From Ottowia sp. (GTDB lineage Bacteria > Pseudomonadota > Gammaproteobacteria > Burkholderiales > Burkholderiaceae_C), in assembly GCA_023228705.1 (NCBI GenBank), contig JALOAS010000004.1:6930-70929 (forward strand): a DNA stretch of 64,000 nucleotides, given 5' to 3'. Position 1 is the stretch's first letter. The number at the start of each line of letters is the position of its first letter. This document shows positions 35,028 to 44,564 of the stretch, one piece after another. A program made the position numbers and the translations under genes. The notes under the pieces are model-generated. The model saw nothing but the letters and a program-made list of their open reading frames with translations, was not told the DNA's origin and searched no databases.

Positions 35028-36256
35028 TGCGCCGCTCCGGACTCGGTCGCGAAATCAGGGCGGACCTCGTCACTGATCACCCCGCGCGCGCGCAGCGCCT
35101 GGATCTCATCGTCGGCGATGCCCAGATCGCGCAGCACCTCGGCGCTGTGCTGTCCCAGCAGCGGCGGCGCAAGCCGGGTGCTTTTTTCACCGGCGTGCGC
35201 TGATAGCCGCACCGGCGACCCCACCAGCGAGATTTCGCCCAGGACCGGATGCGCTATCTGCTCGACGATGCCTGCAGCCTTGACCTGCGCGTCGGCAAAC
35301 ACGTCCGGCATGCTGTTGATGGGTCCGGCCGGAATGCCGTTGGGAACAAACAGCTCGGTCCACTGGCTGCGCGTTTTCTCGCGCAGCCGCGATTCCAGCA
35401 ACGCCTTGAGCGCGTCGCGGTTCTGGATGCGCTCGGCGTTGGTGAGAAAGCGCGGGTCGCCGGTCAGCTCCTGCAGGCCCAGCAGCTCGCAAAGCTTTTT
35501 CCACATGGGCTCGGTCGCCGGTGCGAGGTTGATGGGACCGTCTGCGGTTTCAAACGTGCCGTAAGGCGCCAGCGTGGGGTGCGCGTTGCCGTTGAGCGTT
35601 GGCACCTCGCCCAGGTTCAGGTAGCGCTGCCCCTGCACGCTCAGCAGCGCCATGAGGCCGGCCAGCAGCGACACGTCCACGTGCTGGCCCCGGCCCGTGC
35701 GGCCGCGCTCGATGACCGCCGAGAGGATGCCGGTAACCAGCCACATGCCGGCAACCATGTCGCCAATCGGAATGCCCACCCGCGTCGCGCCGGTCTCGGG
35801 GCTGCCGGTCAGGCTCATGAAACCGGAATGACCCTGCGCGATCTGGTCGAACCCGGCCCAGTCCCTGGCCGGGCCGACGCGTCCGTAGCCCGAAATCGAC
35901 GCCATGATCAGCGCCGGGTTCTCCGCGGCCAGGCTGTCGTAGCCCAGCCCCATCTTTTCCATGGTGCCGACGCGGAAGTTTTCAACGACGATGTCCGACT
36001 TCAGCGCCAACCGGCGCAGCAGCGCCGCCCCCTCGGGGTCGCGGAAGTCCAGCCCCAGCCCCTTCTTGTTCCGGTTGGTGCTGAGAAAGTAGACGCTCAT
36101 GTCGCGATCAATGGGCCCCCAGCCGCGCGACATCTCGCCGCGGGGCAGCGGCTCGGCCTTGATCACCTCGGCCCCCAGGTCACCCAGGATCATGGTGCTG
36201 TACGGCCCCGCCAGCGCCCGCGACAAATCCAGAACCTTCAACCCCGCCAGTGGCAT
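35024..36256 (-). CDS. CaiB/BaiF-type (family III) CoA transferase
   Basis: This 410-residue enzyme moves CoA between carboxylic acids. It opens with the family signature LAGLKVLDLSRALAGPYSTMILGDLGAEVIK (here from residue 3). The catalytic aspartate is expected in DWAGFDQIAQGHSGFM, and the region GIPIGDMVAGMWLV follows. The ATG at 36256 was chosen; the frame stays open upstream, but those codons belong to an inverted-repeat element. It is the first gene of the minus-strand block CoA transferase-crotonase-ALDH-binding protein. The likely job is activation of an imported acid to its CoA ester. The acid is unknown. Confidence 0.92.
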   Translation of the reverse strand: MPLAGLKVLDLSRALAGPYSTMILGDLGAEVIKAEPLPRGEMSRGWGPIDRDMSVYFLSTNRNKKGLGLDFRDPEGAALLRRLALKSDIVVENFRVGTMEKMGLGYDSLAAENPALIMASISGYGRVGPARDWAGFDQIAQGHSGFMSLTGSPETGATRVGIPIGDMVAGMWLVTGILSAVIERGRTGRGQHVDVSLLAGLMALLSVQGQRYLNLGEVPTLNGNAHPTLAPYGTFETADGPINLAPATEPMWKKLCELLGLQELTGDPRFLTNAERIQNRDALKALLESRLREKTRSQWTELFVPNGIPAGPINSMPDVFADAQVKAAGIVEQIAHPVLGEISLVGSPVRLSAHAGEKSTRLAPPLLGQHSAEVLRDLGIADDEIQALRARGVISDEVRPDFATESGAAQ

Positions 36257-36294
36257 CACAGCGCGTCTCTCCTTGTCTTTATCCAATCCATCCC

Positions 36295-36480
36295 AGGAGC
36301 CTGCCGAACTTTGGTCCAATCTACTGCGCCGGTGGGACAAGCGGTCCATTTTTGCCCGCTTTTTCGTTGCATAGCTGGGCTATGCGCCTCAAAATCAAAC
36401 AAAACTGCCCTCGCTTTCCCACTCGGTTGGCTTCGCCGCTCTGCGAGAACGCTACGATCGCCAAAGCCCGACAGACTCCT
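36295..36480 (+). repeat. MITE-like element, family 1, full-length copy (186 bp)
   Basis: The ends are AGGAGCCTGCCGAACTTTGG (36295-36314) and, read inverted from 36480, AGGAGTCTGTCGGGCTTTGG (16 of 20 identical). The interior contains a small perfect hairpin, GCATAGC-TGG-GCTATGC (36369-36385), inside the about 55 bases missing from the copy at 7608-7738. There is no coding capacity. The element lies 38 bases upstream of the CoA transferase start, so it may influence that operon. Confidence 0.88.
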
Positions 36481-36646
36481 AGCGCCGCCCAAAAGGCGGT
36501 GCAATCACAATGTGTGTTGCTACGAACACCGCTGATTCTGACACGGCACGTGCGCCCGGGCGGTAGCGTATCGCGAGGCTTGCATCGGGCAACGGTTGTC
36601 GCGAAGGATAAGGCACAGCCCTCTTGGCAGCGGGCCCCGGCGAACT
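36481..36646. other. Spacer between repeat element and DUF1178 gene
   Basis: This 166-base stretch contains a short hairpin, CCGCC-CAAAA-GGCGG, close to the repeat end (about 36485-36499). It could end transcripts from the minus-strand DUF1178 gene, although no T-run follows. No gene is seen. Confidence 0.4.
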
Positions 36647-37120
36647 CTACTGCAACGTGTCCTTGAAGCCGTCGGGCAGCGGCATGACGGAAATGCCTTC
36701 TTCCAGCAACTCGCGCGTTTGCTGCGCCGTGGCCTGGCCGCGGATGCCGCGCTCGCGGGTCTCGCCATAGTGCATGCGCCGGGCCTCCTCGGGAAACTGC
36801 TGCCCCACGTCTTCGGTCTGCGCCACGATCCGGCGCAGCGCCTTCAGCCAGGTCGCCTGCAGCGCGGCTGGTGGTCCCGTCCCCTCGTCCGCTTCTGCCG
36901 GCGGCTGCTCGTCGCCCTTTTGCTTCGTGCGAGCCGGCGCGGTCTGGCGGCGCAGGTTGAGGCGCGGCGCACTGGGAACGCGCGCAACGTCGGTTGCGCT
37001 GCACAGCGGACAAGTGAGCAGCCCGCGATCGAGCTGGTCCTGGTAATCGCCTTCCGAGGAGAACCAGCCCTCGAAGGCGTGCCCGCCCGCGCATTGAAGA
37101 TCAAAGACTTTCACGCACAT
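36647..37120 (-). CDS. DUF1178 family protein
   Basis: This 157-residue conserved protein of unknown function opens MCVKVFDLQCAGGHAFEGWFSSEGDYQDQ, with further Cys in LTCPLCSATDVARVPSAP. The Cys/His pattern suggests a small zinc-ribbon-like N-terminus. The C-terminal part (ALRRIVAQTEDVGQQFPEEARRMHYGE) is the conserved core of the family. A GTG two codons after the ATG is an alternative start. It overlaps the NUDIX gene by 20 bases, so the pair is co-expressed, probably as the tail of the nuo operon. Confidence 0.88.
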   Translation of the reverse strand: MCVKVFDLQCAGGHAFEGWFSSEGDYQDQLDRGLLTCPLCSATDVARVPSAPRLNLRRQTAPARTKQKGDEQPPAEADEGTGPPAALQATWLKALRRIVAQTEDVGQQFPEEARRMHYGETRERGIRGQATAQQTRELLEEGISVMPLPDGFKDTLQ

Positions 37121-37754
37121 TGCCCAACGCGGGAGCTGAAGACGCGGCGCGCCACTGCGGCGTCCAGCTCCCGTTCAACATGTTCTGCAGCCACAGCGCG
37201 CCGGCCAGCGTCTTGGAGTCGGTGATCGCGCCGCTGCGGCACCAATCCTGGACCTGCGCCACGGACGCGCTGAACACCTCGATGAACTCGCCGGAATCCA
37301 GCTGCCGCGATCCGGCGCGCAACCCGCGCGCAAACCAGATCTCCAGCACCTCGTCCGAGTAGCCTATGGCCACGTGCACGACGCCGGCGCGGGCCCACTG
37401 CCTGCCACTATAGCCCGTTTCCTCGCGCAGTTCACGCTGCGCGCAGGTCAGCGGTGCTTCGGCAGCGTCCAGCTTGCCCGCGGGAAACTCGATCATGGTG
37501 CGCTGCACCGGGTAACGGTACTGGCGCTCGAGCACCACGTGCAGGGCGCCGCCTGCCGCTTCCAGCAACGGAACGATCATGACCGCACCCGGATGCGCGA
37601 CGTACTCGCGCTCGGCACGGCCGCCATCGGGCAGCGCGACCCGGTCGCGGAAGACGCGCAGGAAATTGCCGCGCCACTGCTCCTGGCGGTGGATCGCCCG
37701 TTCGGTCAGGTCGCGCAAGGAGTTGCCCTCCGCAACGCTGCCGCGCCGCCGCAT
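37101..37754 (-). CDS. NUDIX hydrolase, ADP-ribose pyrophosphatase-like
   Basis: The 217-residue protein carries a complete NUDIX box, GKLDAAEAPLTCAQREL followed by REETGY (residues 93-115, pattern Gx5Ex7REUxEExGU). The preceding RYPVQRTMIEFPAG is typical of the NudF/ADP-ribose pyrophosphatase group, which hydrolyses ADP-ribose to AMP and ribose phosphate. It begins 25 bases after nuoN on the same strand, and its end overlaps DUF1178. Its place after the NADH dehydrogenase genes fits a clean-up role for NAD breakdown products, but this is inference. Confidence 0.9.
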   Translation of the reverse strand: MRRRGSVAEGNSLRDLTERAIHRQEQWRGNFLRVFRDRVALPDGGRAEREYVAHPGAVMIVPLLEAAGGALHVVLERQYRYPVQRTMIEFPAGKLDAAEAPLTCAQRELREETGYSGRQWARAGVVHVAIGYSDEVLEIWFARGLRAGSRQLDSGEFIEVFSASVAQVQDWCRSGAITDSKTLAGALWLQNMLNGSWTPQWRAASSAPALGNVRESL

Positions 37755-37779
37755 GCCTGGCGCCTGCAGCCGGGACGCA

Positions 37780-39267
37780 TCAGGTCGCCAGCATCTGCGC
37801 AGCGGCCCGTGCGCACAATGCCATCAGCCCGCCGGGCACCAGCCCCAGGACAAGCAGTGCCAGGCCGTTGAGCGAGAGCACGCCGCGCATGTCCAGCGGC
37901 ACGTTGATGCTGAAGGTGCTGGCCGGCTCGTCAAAATACATGACCTTGATCACGCGGATGTAGTAGAACGCGCCCACCAGCGACATGACCACGGCAAACA
38001 CCGCAAGGCCTATGTACATGGGCAGCCCGGTGTTGACGAGCGCCTGCAGGATGGCCAGCTTGGCCTGGAAGCCGATGAACGGCGGAAATCCGGTCAGCGA
38101 CAGCATGCAGATGGCCATGATGCCGGCGTACAGCGGGTGATGCTTGTTGAGGCCGGCAAAGTCGGCGATCTGGTCGCTCTCGAATCCTTCGCGCGCCAGC
38201 AGCATGACGATGCCAAAGCTCACCAGCGTTGCCAGCACGTACGCCACGACGTAGAACATGGCCGAGCCGTACGCGTTGGCCGCCAGCGTGGTGTCGCTGC
38301 CGACCACGCCGGACATGAGCCCCAGCAGCACGAACCCCATGTGAGAGATCGCCGAGTACGCCAGCATGCGCTTGATGTTGGTCTGCGCAATGGCCACGAC
38401 GTTTCCGAGCAGCAGCGAGCCCACGGCCATGATGCCGAGCATGGGCTGCCAGTCCAGCGCCAGCGGCAGCAGGCCCTCGACCAGCAGGCGCACGGCCAGC
38501 GCAAACCCGGCCAGCTCCGGCGCCGCGCCGAGCAGCAGCGTCACTGCGGTGGGCGCGCCGTCGTAGACGTCGGGCACCCACATGTGGAACGGCACCGAGC
38601 TCAACTTGAACGCCAGGCCGGAAACGACGAAGACCGTTCCCAGGATCAGCACGCGCGTGTCGGCGGCGCCCGACTGCACGGCGTGGAAGACTTCACCGAT
38701 ATTCAAGGTGCCGGTGGCGCCGTAGAGCATGGACAGGCCATACAGCAGGAAGCCCGAGGCCATGGCGCCCAGGACGAAGTACTTCATGGCCGCTTCGGTC
38801 GAGCGCACCTGATGGCGCCACAGCGCCACCAGCGTGTAGCTGGCCAGCGACAGCAGTTCCAGCCCGAGGTAGATGGTCAGGAAGTTGTTGGCCGAGATGA
38901 TGATAAAGATGCCGAGCAGCAGCAGCAGCCCCAGTGCATACCATTCGCCGCCGCGCAGCATGTCGCGGTCTAGAACGTAGGTGCGTCCGTAGATGAACGT
39001 GACCAGCAGCGCCAGCGCCGAGAAACACTTGAGCCAGTTGGCCATGACGTCCGAGACGACCATGCCGCCAAAGCCGTAGACCGTCTGCCCGCCCACCGCG
39101 TACGAGGCGGTCAGCAGCGCCAGCACCAGCAGCGTCAGCAGCGACAGGTAGTACGCCAGCAGCCGCCCCGGACGCTTGTCGAACAGGTCGAGCAGGAGGA
39201 TGGCGCAGGCCATCACCAGCAGCACGATCTCCGGATAGATTGCAATCCAGCTGAGGCGATCAATCAT
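37780..39267 (-). CDS. nuoN: NADH-quinone oxidoreductase subunit N
   Basis: This 495-residue antiporter-like membrane subunit of complex I is the last gene of the operon. It has about 14 hydrophobic segments. The proton-path residues are expected in the conserved stretches LLSLASYTLVAL, GLAFKLSSVPFHMWVPDVYDGAPTAVT (with the central Lys) and AYSAISHMGFVLLGLM. It follows nuoM by 13 bases. Length is standard. Confidence 0.96.
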   Translation of the reverse strand: MIDRLSWIAIYPEIVLLVMACAILLLDLFDKRPGRLLAYYLSLLTLLVLALLTASYAVGGQTVYGFGGMVVSDVMANWLKCFSALALLVTFIYGRTYVLDRDMLRGGEWYALGLLLLLGIFIIISANNFLTIYLGLELLSLASYTLVALWRHQVRSTEAAMKYFVLGAMASGFLLYGLSMLYGATGTLNIGEVFHAVQSGAADTRVLILGTVFVVSGLAFKLSSVPFHMWVPDVYDGAPTAVTLLLGAAPELAGFALAVRLLVEGLLPLALDWQPMLGIMAVGSLLLGNVVAIAQTNIKRMLAYSAISHMGFVLLGLMSGVVGSDTTLAANAYGSAMFYVVAYVLATLVSFGIVMLLAREGFESDQIADFAGLNKHHPLYAGIMAICMLSLTGFPPFIGFQAKLAILQALVNTGLPMYIGLAVFAVVMSLVGAFYYIRVIKVMYFDEPASTFSINVPLDMRGVLSLNGLALLVLGLVPGGLMALCARAAAQMLAT

Positions 39268-39280
39268 TTGCCCACACCCT

Positions 39281-40759
39281 TCAGTTCAGCTTGGTCATGT
39301 GCACCTGGTCCACCAGATGCGCCACCGACGGATCCATGAGGTTGGTGAAGAAGGCAGGGTACAGGCCCAGCCAGAGCACCGTCACCGCCAGGATGGCCAT
39401 GATGAAATATTCACGCGCGTTGATGTCGGACATGCCGGCGACCTTCTCGTTGCCCACCGCGCCAAAATACACGCGCTTGAACATCCACAGGCCGTAGCCC
39501 GCGCTGGAGATGAGCGCCGTCGCGGTGAGCAGCCCGATCCAGAAGTTGACCTTGATCGAAGCCAGGATGACCATCCACTCGCCGACAAAGCCGGAGGTGC
39601 CGGGCAGGCCGCTGTTGGCCATGAAGAACAGCAGCGCAAAGAAACCGAATTTGGGCATGGAATTGATGACACCACCATAGGCCGCGATGTCGCGCGTGTG
39701 CAGCCTGTCGTACAGCACGCCTATGCACAGGAACATGGCGCCCGAGACAAAACCGTGCGAGATCATCTGCACGATGCCGCCGGAGATGCCCAGGTCGCTG
39801 AAGAGGAAGAACCCCAGCGTGACAAAGCCCATGTGCGCCACCGACGAGTACGCCACCAGCCGCTTCATGTCCGGCTGGATCAGCGCCACCAGCGCGATGT
39901 AGACGATGGCCATGAGCGACAGTGCAATGATGAGCCAGGCCCAGGCATGCGCCGCATCGGGGACGATGGGCAGGCTGAAGCGGATGAAGCCGTAGGCGCC
40001 CAGCTTGAGCATGATCGCGGCCAGGATGACCGAGCCGCCGGTGGGCGCCTCCACGTGCGCGTCGGGCAGCCAGGTGTGGATGGGCCACATGGGCACCTTG
40101 ACGGCAAAGGCGGCAAACAGGCCAAAGAAGATCAGCGTCTGGGCGGTGCTGGAGATTTCGGGCAGCAGCTGCCAGTCCAGCACGTTGAAGCTGCCGCCGG
40201 AGGCGTAGTACAGGTAGATGAACGTTACCAGCATCAGCAGCGAGCCCAGGAACGTGTACAGGAAGAACTTGATTGCCGCGTAGATGCGGTTGGGCCCGCC
40301 CCAGATGCCGATGATGATGTACATGGGCACCAGCGTGGACTCGAACGCCATGTAGAAGAGGATGCCGTCCAGCGCCACGAACACGCCGATCATCATCCCC
40401 GAGAGGATGAGGAACGCCGCCATGTACTGGTTGACCTTGCGCTGGATCACCTCCCAGCCGGCGACCACCACGATGAACGTCATGAACGCCGTGAGCAACA
40501 CGAACCAGACCGACAACCCGTCCACGCCCAGGTGGTAGTTGATGTTGAACGTCTCTATCCACGGCACGTTCTCGACGAACTGCATCTGCGCCGACGTGGG
40601 GTCGAAGCCAAAGTAAAGCGGCAGCGTGACGGCAAAGCTGATCAGCGAGCCGACCAGCGCGACCCAGCGGACCAGGTCCACCTGTTCCTCCTTGTTGAGG
40701 AACAGCAGGATCACGCCAAAAACGATGGGCGTCCAAATCGAAAGGCTCAGCCACGCCAT
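39281..40759 (-). CDS. nuoM: NADH-quinone oxidoreductase subunit M
   Basis: This 492-residue antiporter-like subunit pumps protons in the membrane arm. The conserved Glu lies in FYMAFESTLVPMYIIIGIWGG. The central channel stretch is FAVKVPMWPIHTWLPDAHVEAPTGGSVILA, and AYSSVAHMGFVTLG follows. It starts 28 bases after nuoL and is followed closely by nuoN. Confidence 0.96.
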   Translation of the reverse strand: MAWLSLSIWTPIVFGVILLFLNKEEQVDLVRWVALVGSLISFAVTLPLYFGFDPTSAQMQFVENVPWIETFNINYHLGVDGLSVWFVLLTAFMTFIVVVAGWEVIQRKVNQYMAAFLILSGMMIGVFVALDGILFYMAFESTLVPMYIIIGIWGGPNRIYAAIKFFLYTFLGSLLMLVTFIYLYYASGGSFNVLDWQLLPEISSTAQTLIFFGLFAAFAVKVPMWPIHTWLPDAHVEAPTGGSVILAAIMLKLGAYGFIRFSLPIVPDAAHAWAWLIIALSLMAIVYIALVALIQPDMKRLVAYSSVAHMGFVTLGFFLFSDLGISGGIVQMISHGFVSGAMFLCIGVLYDRLHTRDIAAYGGVINSMPKFGFFALLFFMANSGLPGTSGFVGEWMVILASIKVNFWIGLLTATALISSAGYGLWMFKRVYFGAVGNEKVAGMSDINAREYFIMAILAVTVLWLGLYPAFFTNLMDPSVAHLVDQVHMTKLN

Positions 40760-40787
40760 GTGTTGATTCCCGTTTCTGTTCTTCTGC

Positions 40788-42785
40788 TCAGGCGAGCCAG
40801 ATGAAGTACGACATCAGGACGAAGACGCCCAGCACCATGACCAGTGCGTAGTGGTACAGGTAGCCCGACTGGAACCAGCGGGTGACGCCGGCCGTCCAGC
40901 CCACCAGGCGCCAGGACGCGTTGACGATGCCGGTCTCGATGATGCCGCGGTCGCCGCCGTGGTACAGGCCGCGCCCCACCAGCCGCGCGGCCCCGGCGCC
41001 GACGTTGATCCACAGCCAGTCCATGTAGTACTTGTTGACCAGCACGTTGTAGACCGGCTGGATGGCCCTGGCGATGCGCGCCGGCAGGCCCGGGTTGACG
41101 ATGTAGCAGTACCAGGCCACCAGCACGCCGGCCAGCATGAGGTAGAGCGGCAGGCCGACAAAGGCCTCCAGCGCCATGGCACCGGGGCCAACGATGGCGT
41201 CGCGCAGCTCGGTCATGGCCGGGTGTTGCGCCAAGTTGACGAAGATGGAGTCGTCAAACAGGCTGCCAAAAAGCACCGGCATCATGGTGAAGAAGCCCAC
41301 GCCCACCGACAGCACCGCCAGGATGATCAGCGGCACCGTCACCACCCTGGGCGACTCCTTGGGATGGCAGGGCTCCTGCCTGCCGGCGATCACCTCCGGG
41401 TCCTGGTCCCAGCGCGGCTTGCCCATGAAGACCAGGAAATACTCGCGGAACGCGTACACCGCCGTGATGAAGACGCCGGCCGTGACCGCAAACGAGGCAA
41501 AGCCGGCCGCTGGCAGGTGGCTGGCGTGCGAAGCGTGGATGATGGCGTCCTTGGAATAAAAGCCCGAGAACAGCGGCACTGCGACCAGCGCAAAAGTTGC
41601 CAGCAGGAACGTGATCGAGGTGATGGGCATGTACTTGTGCAGGCCGCCCATCCAGCGCATGTCCTTGCTGTGGTGCATGGCGATGATGACCGAGCCCGAA
41701 CCCAGGAACAGCAGCGCCTTGAAGAAAGCATGCGTCATCAGGTGGAAGATCGCCGCCGAATACGCCGACACGCCCAGCGCCACCGTCATGTAGCCCAGCT
41801 GCGACAGCGTGGAATAGGCAATGACCTTCTTGATATCGTTGCTGACGATGCCCAGGATGCCCATGAACAGCGCCGTGATGCCGCCGATGACGAGGATGAA
41901 GTTCAGCGCCACGTCTGACAGCTCGAACAACGGCGACATGCGCGCGACCATGAAGATGCCGGCCGTGACCATGGTTGCCGCGTGTATCAGCGCCGAGATG
42001 GGCGTGGGGCCTTCCATGGAGTCGGGCAGCCATACGTGCAGCGGAAACTGTGCCGACTTGCCCATGGCGCCTATGAACAGGAAGATGCATATCGCGGTGA
42101 TCAGCATCCAGCTGGTGCCGGGCAGGATGACGCCCGCCAACCCTTCCACCTGGGCAAAGACCTCGCCGTAGTTGACCGTGCCGGCGTAGGCATAGATCAA
42201 GGCAATGCCGATGATGAAGCCGAAGTCACCCACGCGGTTCACCATGAATGCCTTGAAGTTGGCAAACACTGCAGCCTCGCGGTCAAACCAGAAGCCAATC
42301 AGCAGGTACGACACCAGCCCCACCGCCTCCCAGCCAAAGAAAAGCTGCAGGAAGTTGTTGCTCATGCACAGCATGAGCATGGAAAAGGTGAACAGCGAGA
42401 TGTACGAGAAAAACCGGTTGTAGCCCGGGTCGCCGTCCATGTAGCCTATGGTGTAGACGTGCACCAGCAAGGACACCGATGTGACCACCACCATCATCAG
42501 CGCGGTCAGCCCGTCGACCAGGAAGCCCACTTCCATCCTGAAGTCGCCCACCACCATCCACTCGTAGATGGTGGCGTCGAAGCGGGCGCCGTTGGTCACC
42601 TGCAGCAGCACGTAGCACGAGAGCAGGAACGACAGGAACACGCCCAGGATGGTGACCCAATGGCTGGCGCGGCGGCCAATGCGGTTGCCGACCAGCGCGG
42701 TGCCGGGGAAGCCGGCGATGAGGCAGCCCAGCAGCGGCAGCAGCGGCACGGCCAGCAGGGTGGCGGGAGATAGCGTCGGTGTCAT
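40788..42785 (-). CDS. nuoL: NADH-quinone oxidoreductase subunit L
   Basis: This 665-residue distal antiporter-like subunit is normal for the family, which runs a long lateral helix at its C-terminus. Motifs are NFLQLFFGWEAVGLVSYLLIGFW, IGAMGKSAQFPLHVWLPDSMEGPTPISALIHAATMVTAG and AYSTLSQLGYMTVALG. It is separated from nuoK upstream by 235 bases, the only sizeable gap in this operon. Confidence 0.96.
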   Translation of the reverse strand: MTPTLSPATLLAVPLLPLLGCLIAGFPGTALVGNRIGRRASHWVTILGVFLSFLLSCYVLLQVTNGARFDATIYEWMVVGDFRMEVGFLVDGLTALMMVVVTSVSLLVHVYTIGYMDGDPGYNRFFSYISLFTFSMLMLCMSNNFLQLFFGWEAVGLVSYLLIGFWFDREAAVFANFKAFMVNRVGDFGFIIGIALIYAYAGTVNYGEVFAQVEGLAGVILPGTSWMLITAICIFLFIGAMGKSAQFPLHVWLPDSMEGPTPISALIHAATMVTAGIFMVARMSPLFELSDVALNFILVIGGITALFMGILGIVSNDIKKVIAYSTLSQLGYMTVALGVSAYSAAIFHLMTHAFFKALLFLGSGSVIIAMHHSKDMRWMGGLHKYMPITSITFLLATFALVAVPLFSGFYSKDAIIHASHASHLPAAGFASFAVTAGVFITAVYAFREYFLVFMGKPRWDQDPEVIAGRQEPCHPKESPRVVTVPLIILAVLSVGVGFFTMMPVLFGSLFDDSIFVNLAQHPAMTELRDAIVGPGAMALEAFVGLPLYLMLAGVLVAWYCYIVNPGLPARIARAIQPVYNVLVNKYYMDWLWINVGAGAARLVGRGLYHGGDRGIIETGIVNASWRLVGWTAGVTRWFQSGYLYHYALVMVLGVFVLMSYFIWLA

Positions 42786-43020
42786 GTTGTTTCCCGATTG
42801 GCAAGCATCGTCAGCTCACCGGACGACAGATGACCTTGACCCATGAAGGTTTGGCGTCAGGCGTTGCGCGTTGCGCGTGGTGGGCATGCGCTGGACGCTG
42901 GACGCAATTCGCTCGACCTCATCGATCATCAAAGCGACAGCGGGGTCATCGGTCATGCGCTTGGGTGTGCTGAGCATCGTTTCCAATCAGATGTTTGTTT
43001 TCTTCGATTCAGGCGCTCTG
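42786..43020. other. 235-base gap inside the nuo operon (nuoK-nuoL)
   Basis: All other nuo junctions overlap or are separated by at most about 33 bases, so this gap stands out. No frame with recognisable content and no strong hairpin was found. It may hold an internal promoter or a processing site. Confidence 0.5.
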
Positions 43021-43329
43021 CTAGCCGCGCAGCGTGTTGAGTTCGTCCACGTTGATGTTCGACTGGTTGCGGAACAGCAGCATCAGGATGGCCAGGCCTA
43101 TGGCCGCCTCGGCGGCGGCCACCGTCAGGATGAAGAACACGAACACCTGTCCGTGCAAGTCGCCCAGGTAAGCCGAGAACGCCACGAAATTGATGTTCAC
43201 CGCCAGCAGGATGAGCTCGATCGCCATGAGCAGGACGATCAGGTTCTTGCGGTTCATGAAGATGCCGACCATGGCAATGGCAAACAGGATGCCCGCCACG
43301 GTCAGGTAATGCGCCAGGCTGACGGTCAT
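43021..43329 (-). CDS. nuoK: NADH-quinone oxidoreductase subunit K
   Basis: This 102-residue, three-segment membrane subunit has the family stretches [31 protein letters not shown] (with the conserved membrane Glu) and [20 protein letters not shown] (second Glu). Its ATG overlaps the nuoJ stop by four bases. Confidence 0.96.
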   Translation of the reverse strand: MTVSLAHYLTVAGILFAIAMVGIFMNRKNLIVLLMAIELILLAVNINFVAFSAYLGDLHGQVFVFFILTVAAAEAAIGLAILMLLFRNQSNINVDELNTLRG

Positions 43330-44000
43330 GATGCACCCTCCTGCGCCGTGCTGTCGGCATCGCCAGCTGGCGCCGCCGGCGCCCGCCGCACGGTCGCCAC
43401 GTTGACCAGCCGGACGCGGTCCCGGGGCTGCACGCGCAGCTGCAACCCAGGTTCTATGGCCTTGTTGTCCTTGCGCTTGCGCAGCGTCAGCGCAATCGCG
43501 GCGATCATGGCCACCAGCAGGATGGTCACGACCACCTCAAGCGGGAACAGGTACTCGGTGTAGATCAGGCGGCCCAGTTCTGCCGTATTGGAGTGCTGTG
43601 CGATGAACCCTGCCGCGTCAGGCACGGCAGCGCCTGCTGCGGGCGCCTCGACGCTGTGGAAGCCGCCGATGACGACGATGGCCAACTCGATGGAGATCAG
43701 CCCGCCCACGACCAGCGCCAGCGGAAAGTTGCGCCAGAAACCCTGGCGCAGGCTTTCCGCGTGCGCATCCAGCATCATGACGACAAACAGGAACAGCACC
43801 ATGACGGCGCCCAGGTAGACCAGGACCAGGATGATGGCCAGGAATTCCGCGCGCAGCAGCAGCCACAGGCCGGTGGCCTGCGAGAAGGTCAGCATCAGGA
43901 ACAACACGGCGTGCACCGGGTTGCGCACCGTCACGACGCGAAACGCCGACAGCAGCATGACCGCCGAGAACAGGTAGAAGAAAAAGGAGGTTGCGTCCAT
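43326..44000 (-). CDS. nuoJ: NADH-quinone oxidoreductase subunit J
   Basis: This 224-residue, five-segment membrane subunit has the conserved stretch [24 protein letters not shown] and [13 protein letters not shown] near the start. The C-terminal about 50 residues are charged and hydrophilic ([12 protein letters not shown]), which is common in betaproteobacteria. It starts 33 bases after nuoI and overlaps nuoK. Confidence 0.95.
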   Translation of the reverse strand: MDATSFFFYLFSAVMLLSAFRVVTVRNPVHAVLFLMLTFSQATGLWLLLRAEFLAIILVLVYLGAVMVLFLFVVMMLDAHAESLRQGFWRNFPLALVVGGLISIELAIVVIGGFHSVEAPAAGAAVPDAAGFIAQHSNTAELGRLIYTEYLFPLEVVVTILLVAMIAAIALTLRKRKDNKAIEPGLQLRVQPRDRVRLVNVATVRRAPAAPAGDADSTAQEGAS

Positions 44001-44033
44001 GACTGTTGAAAAAATCGTCCGCGACGGGCCGAC

Positions 44034-44543
44034 TCAGCGGTACTGCGCATCCGCCGCGCGCGCCGCTGCAATCTCGGGCTCGTACTTGTCGCCTATGGCC
44101 AGCAGCATTTCCTTGGTGTAGTACAGGTCACCCCGCGTCTCGCCGTGAAATTCAAGGATGTGCGTCATCACGATGGAATCGGTGGGGCAGGCCTCTTCGC
44201 AGAACCCGCAATAGATGCACTTGACGAGGTCGATATCGTAGCGCGTGGTGCGGCGCGTCCCGTCGTCGCGCTGGTGCGACTCGATGATGATGGCCAGCGC
44301 CGGGCACACCGCCTCGCACAGCTTGCAGGCAATGCAGCGTTCCTCGCCATTTTCATAGCGACGCAGCGCGTGCAGGCCGCGGAAACGCGGCGAGCGCGGG
44401 GTTTTTTCTTCCGGGTACTGAATGGTGACCTTGTTGCCCAGCGCGTAGCGGCCGGTCAACGCCATGGCCTTGAACAGCTCCCCGAGCATGAAGCTCTTGA
44501 GAAAGTTGCGCAGTGAAAACGGTTCGGCGACAAAAGAGGACAC
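44034..44543 (-). CDS. nuoI: NADH-quinone oxidoreductase subunit I
   Basis: This 169-residue ferredoxin-like subunit carries two [4Fe-4S] clusters (N6a, N6b). The ligands are Cys70, 73, 76, 80 in [12 protein letters not shown] and Cys109, 112, 115, 119 in [12 protein letters not shown]. It links the peripheral arm to the membrane arm. The start is GTG with GGAG eight bases upstream. Confidence 0.96.
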   Translation of the reverse strand: MSSFVAEPFSLRNFLKSFMLGELFKAMALTGRYALGNKVTIQYPEEKTPRSPRFRGLHALRRYENGEERCIACKLCEAVCPALAIIIESHQRDDGTRRTTRYDIDLVKCIYCGFCEEACPTDSIVMTHILEFHGETRGDLYYTKEMLLAIGDKYEPEIAAARAADAQYR

Positions 44544-44564
44544 GATAGTGCTCCTTGCTTGGCC

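Noticed and set aside
36257..36349. N-terminal extension of the CoA transferase by 31 codons
   Set aside because: It also reads through repeat-element DNA, and the family signature begins right after the chosen ATG.
7608..36480. Composite transposon bounded by the two family 1 elements
   Set aside because: The copies are in the same orientation, 29 kb apart, and enclose core genes such as zapA, 6S RNA and ogt, so a single mobile unit is unlikely.
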